DNA from: Robinsoniella peoriensis
Lineage (GTDB): Bacteria; Bacillota; Clostridia; Lachnospirales; Lachnospiraceae
Strand: one strand, 5' to 3'
DNA length: 6,091 bases
NCBI RefSeq assembly: GCF_042680125.1
Contig: NZ_JBHTNY010000093.1
Part shown: positions 5,836 through 6,091 of the stretch, in pieces
Layout of the letters: every line of letters starts with the position of its first letter
How positions within the stretch are numbered: the first letter of the stretch is position 1
The notes under the pieces: model-generated
Database searches by the model: none
Seen by the model: the letters and a program-made list of their open reading frames with translations, nothing else
Told to the model about the DNA's origin: nothing
Position numbers and translations under genes: made by a program

Positions 5836-6039
5836 TTGAAGAAAGAAAAAATCTATATCGCCTATGGCAGTAACTTGAATCTGCCGCAGATGGCACGGCG
5901 ATGCCCTACGGCAAAGGTGCTTGGCAAGTCTGAGCTTAAAGATTATGAGCTATTGTTTCGTGGCTCAAAGACAGGATCCTATGCTACAGTAGAACCCTGT
6001 GAGGGTAAAAATGTGCCTGGATTGTCAACATTTATTTAG
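5836..6039 (+). pseudogene. Gamma-glutamylcyclotransferase-like (AIG2/GGCT) gene, 3' truncated by IS
   Basis: The N-terminal part of a GGCT/AIG2-fold protein, a family that releases gamma-glutamyl or similar amide-linked groups by cyclisation. The signature IYIAYGSNLN is at residues 6-15, followed by MARRCPTAKVLGKSEL, typical of the family. The native sequence ends at about 6017 (after GKNV and the start of the next codon); the last residues, GLSTFI, and the stop codon come from the IS. The usual second half, with the catalytic glutamate and the VW...D...LDxYEG region, is missing, so the fragment should be inactive. The start is TTG 5836 with a consensus AGGAGGT at 5824-5830, which overlaps the amidoligase stop codon. 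The tight spacing implies co-translation and joint function of the two. Confidence 0.85.
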
Positions 6040-6091
6040 ACAACTTTTTTAAGGTTAGTAAGGCGATATTCTTTCGGTGTCAAATAGCCTA
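6017..6091. repeat. Perfect inverted repeat, right arm (75 bp)
   Basis: This is the reverse complement of bases 1-75 with no mismatch, reaching the last base of the window. Identity ends at 6016. The inner 74 bases belong to the insertion sequence and the innermost base is probably shared by chance. Confidence 0.97.
6018..6091 (-). mobile_element. 3' end of an IS3-family-like insertion sequence (right copy)
   Basis: On the minus strand, 6089-6036 codes for the same 17-residue transposase C-terminus and stop as the left copy. The element therefore enters from the right and ends near 6018, cutting the cyclotransferase gene. Its orientation is opposite to the left copy, so the two IS 3' ends face each other across the ICE fragment. 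The other end of this copy and any target-site duplication lie outside the window. Confidence 0.65.

Noticed and set aside
1..6091. Complete circular plasmid or phage genome
   Set aside because: The terminal repeats are inverted, not direct, so the ends cannot be joined into a circle by overlap, and both terminal genes are truncated.

Overview
The window reads as a fragment of an integrative and conjugative element (ICE) from a low-to-moderate G+C Firmicute, most likely a gut clostridial species (Lachnospiraceae/Clostridioides type). The evidence is strong AGGAGG ribosome binding sites, several TTG starts, tight gene packing with stop/start overlaps, and a clostridial-type VirB4 ATPase behind a PrgI-type membrane protein. 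All credible genes lie on the + strand. The host assignment is inference; there is no chromosomal marker.

Layout. Bases 1-75 and 6017-6091 form a perfect 75-bp inverted repeat. Each copy is the 3' end of an IS3-family-like insertion sequence, coding for the last 17 residues of its transposase and ending in a TG...CA type terminus pointing inward. Everything between is ICE DNA cut at both sides. On the left (about 75-1198) is the C-terminal part of a C5-cytosine DNA methyltransferase, with an array of degenerate repeat modules plus motifs IX and X, but without its catalytic N-terminal half. It is followed with no gap by a PrgI/VirB3-like two-helix membrane protein (1199-1468) and an overlapping 192-residue protein resembling a stand-alone N-terminal domain of TraC/VirB4 ATPases (1461-2039).

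At 2040-2452 the conjugation operon is interrupted by what looks like a self-contained, A+T-rich cassette. It holds a near-consensus sigma-A promoter with a palindrome over its -10 box, a 78-codon zinc-ribbon gene, and a strong intrinsic terminator with a TTCG loop. The VirB4-like ATPase gene (2453-4285) starts just downstream. It overlaps a helical 156-residue gene of unknown function (4282-4752), followed by an Amidoligase_2 family gene (4767-5825) and a gamma-glutamylcyclotransferase-like gene (5836 onward) that is cut off by the right IS copy.

How the genes may work together. The PrgI-like protein, the TraC-like protein and VirB4 belong to the membrane translocation channel of a type IV conjugation system. 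The amidoligase/cyclotransferase pair is a predicted system for making and trimming isopeptide or gamma-glutamyl bonds, carried inside the transfer operon, so a role in modifying a surface or channel component during mating is a reasonable guess but is not shown by the sequence. The methyltransferase would protect transferred DNA if intact, but here it is broken. The exact repeat ends also fit a short-read contig that stops where it enters a multicopy IS, so the two truncations may be true insertions while the full arrangement outside is unknown.
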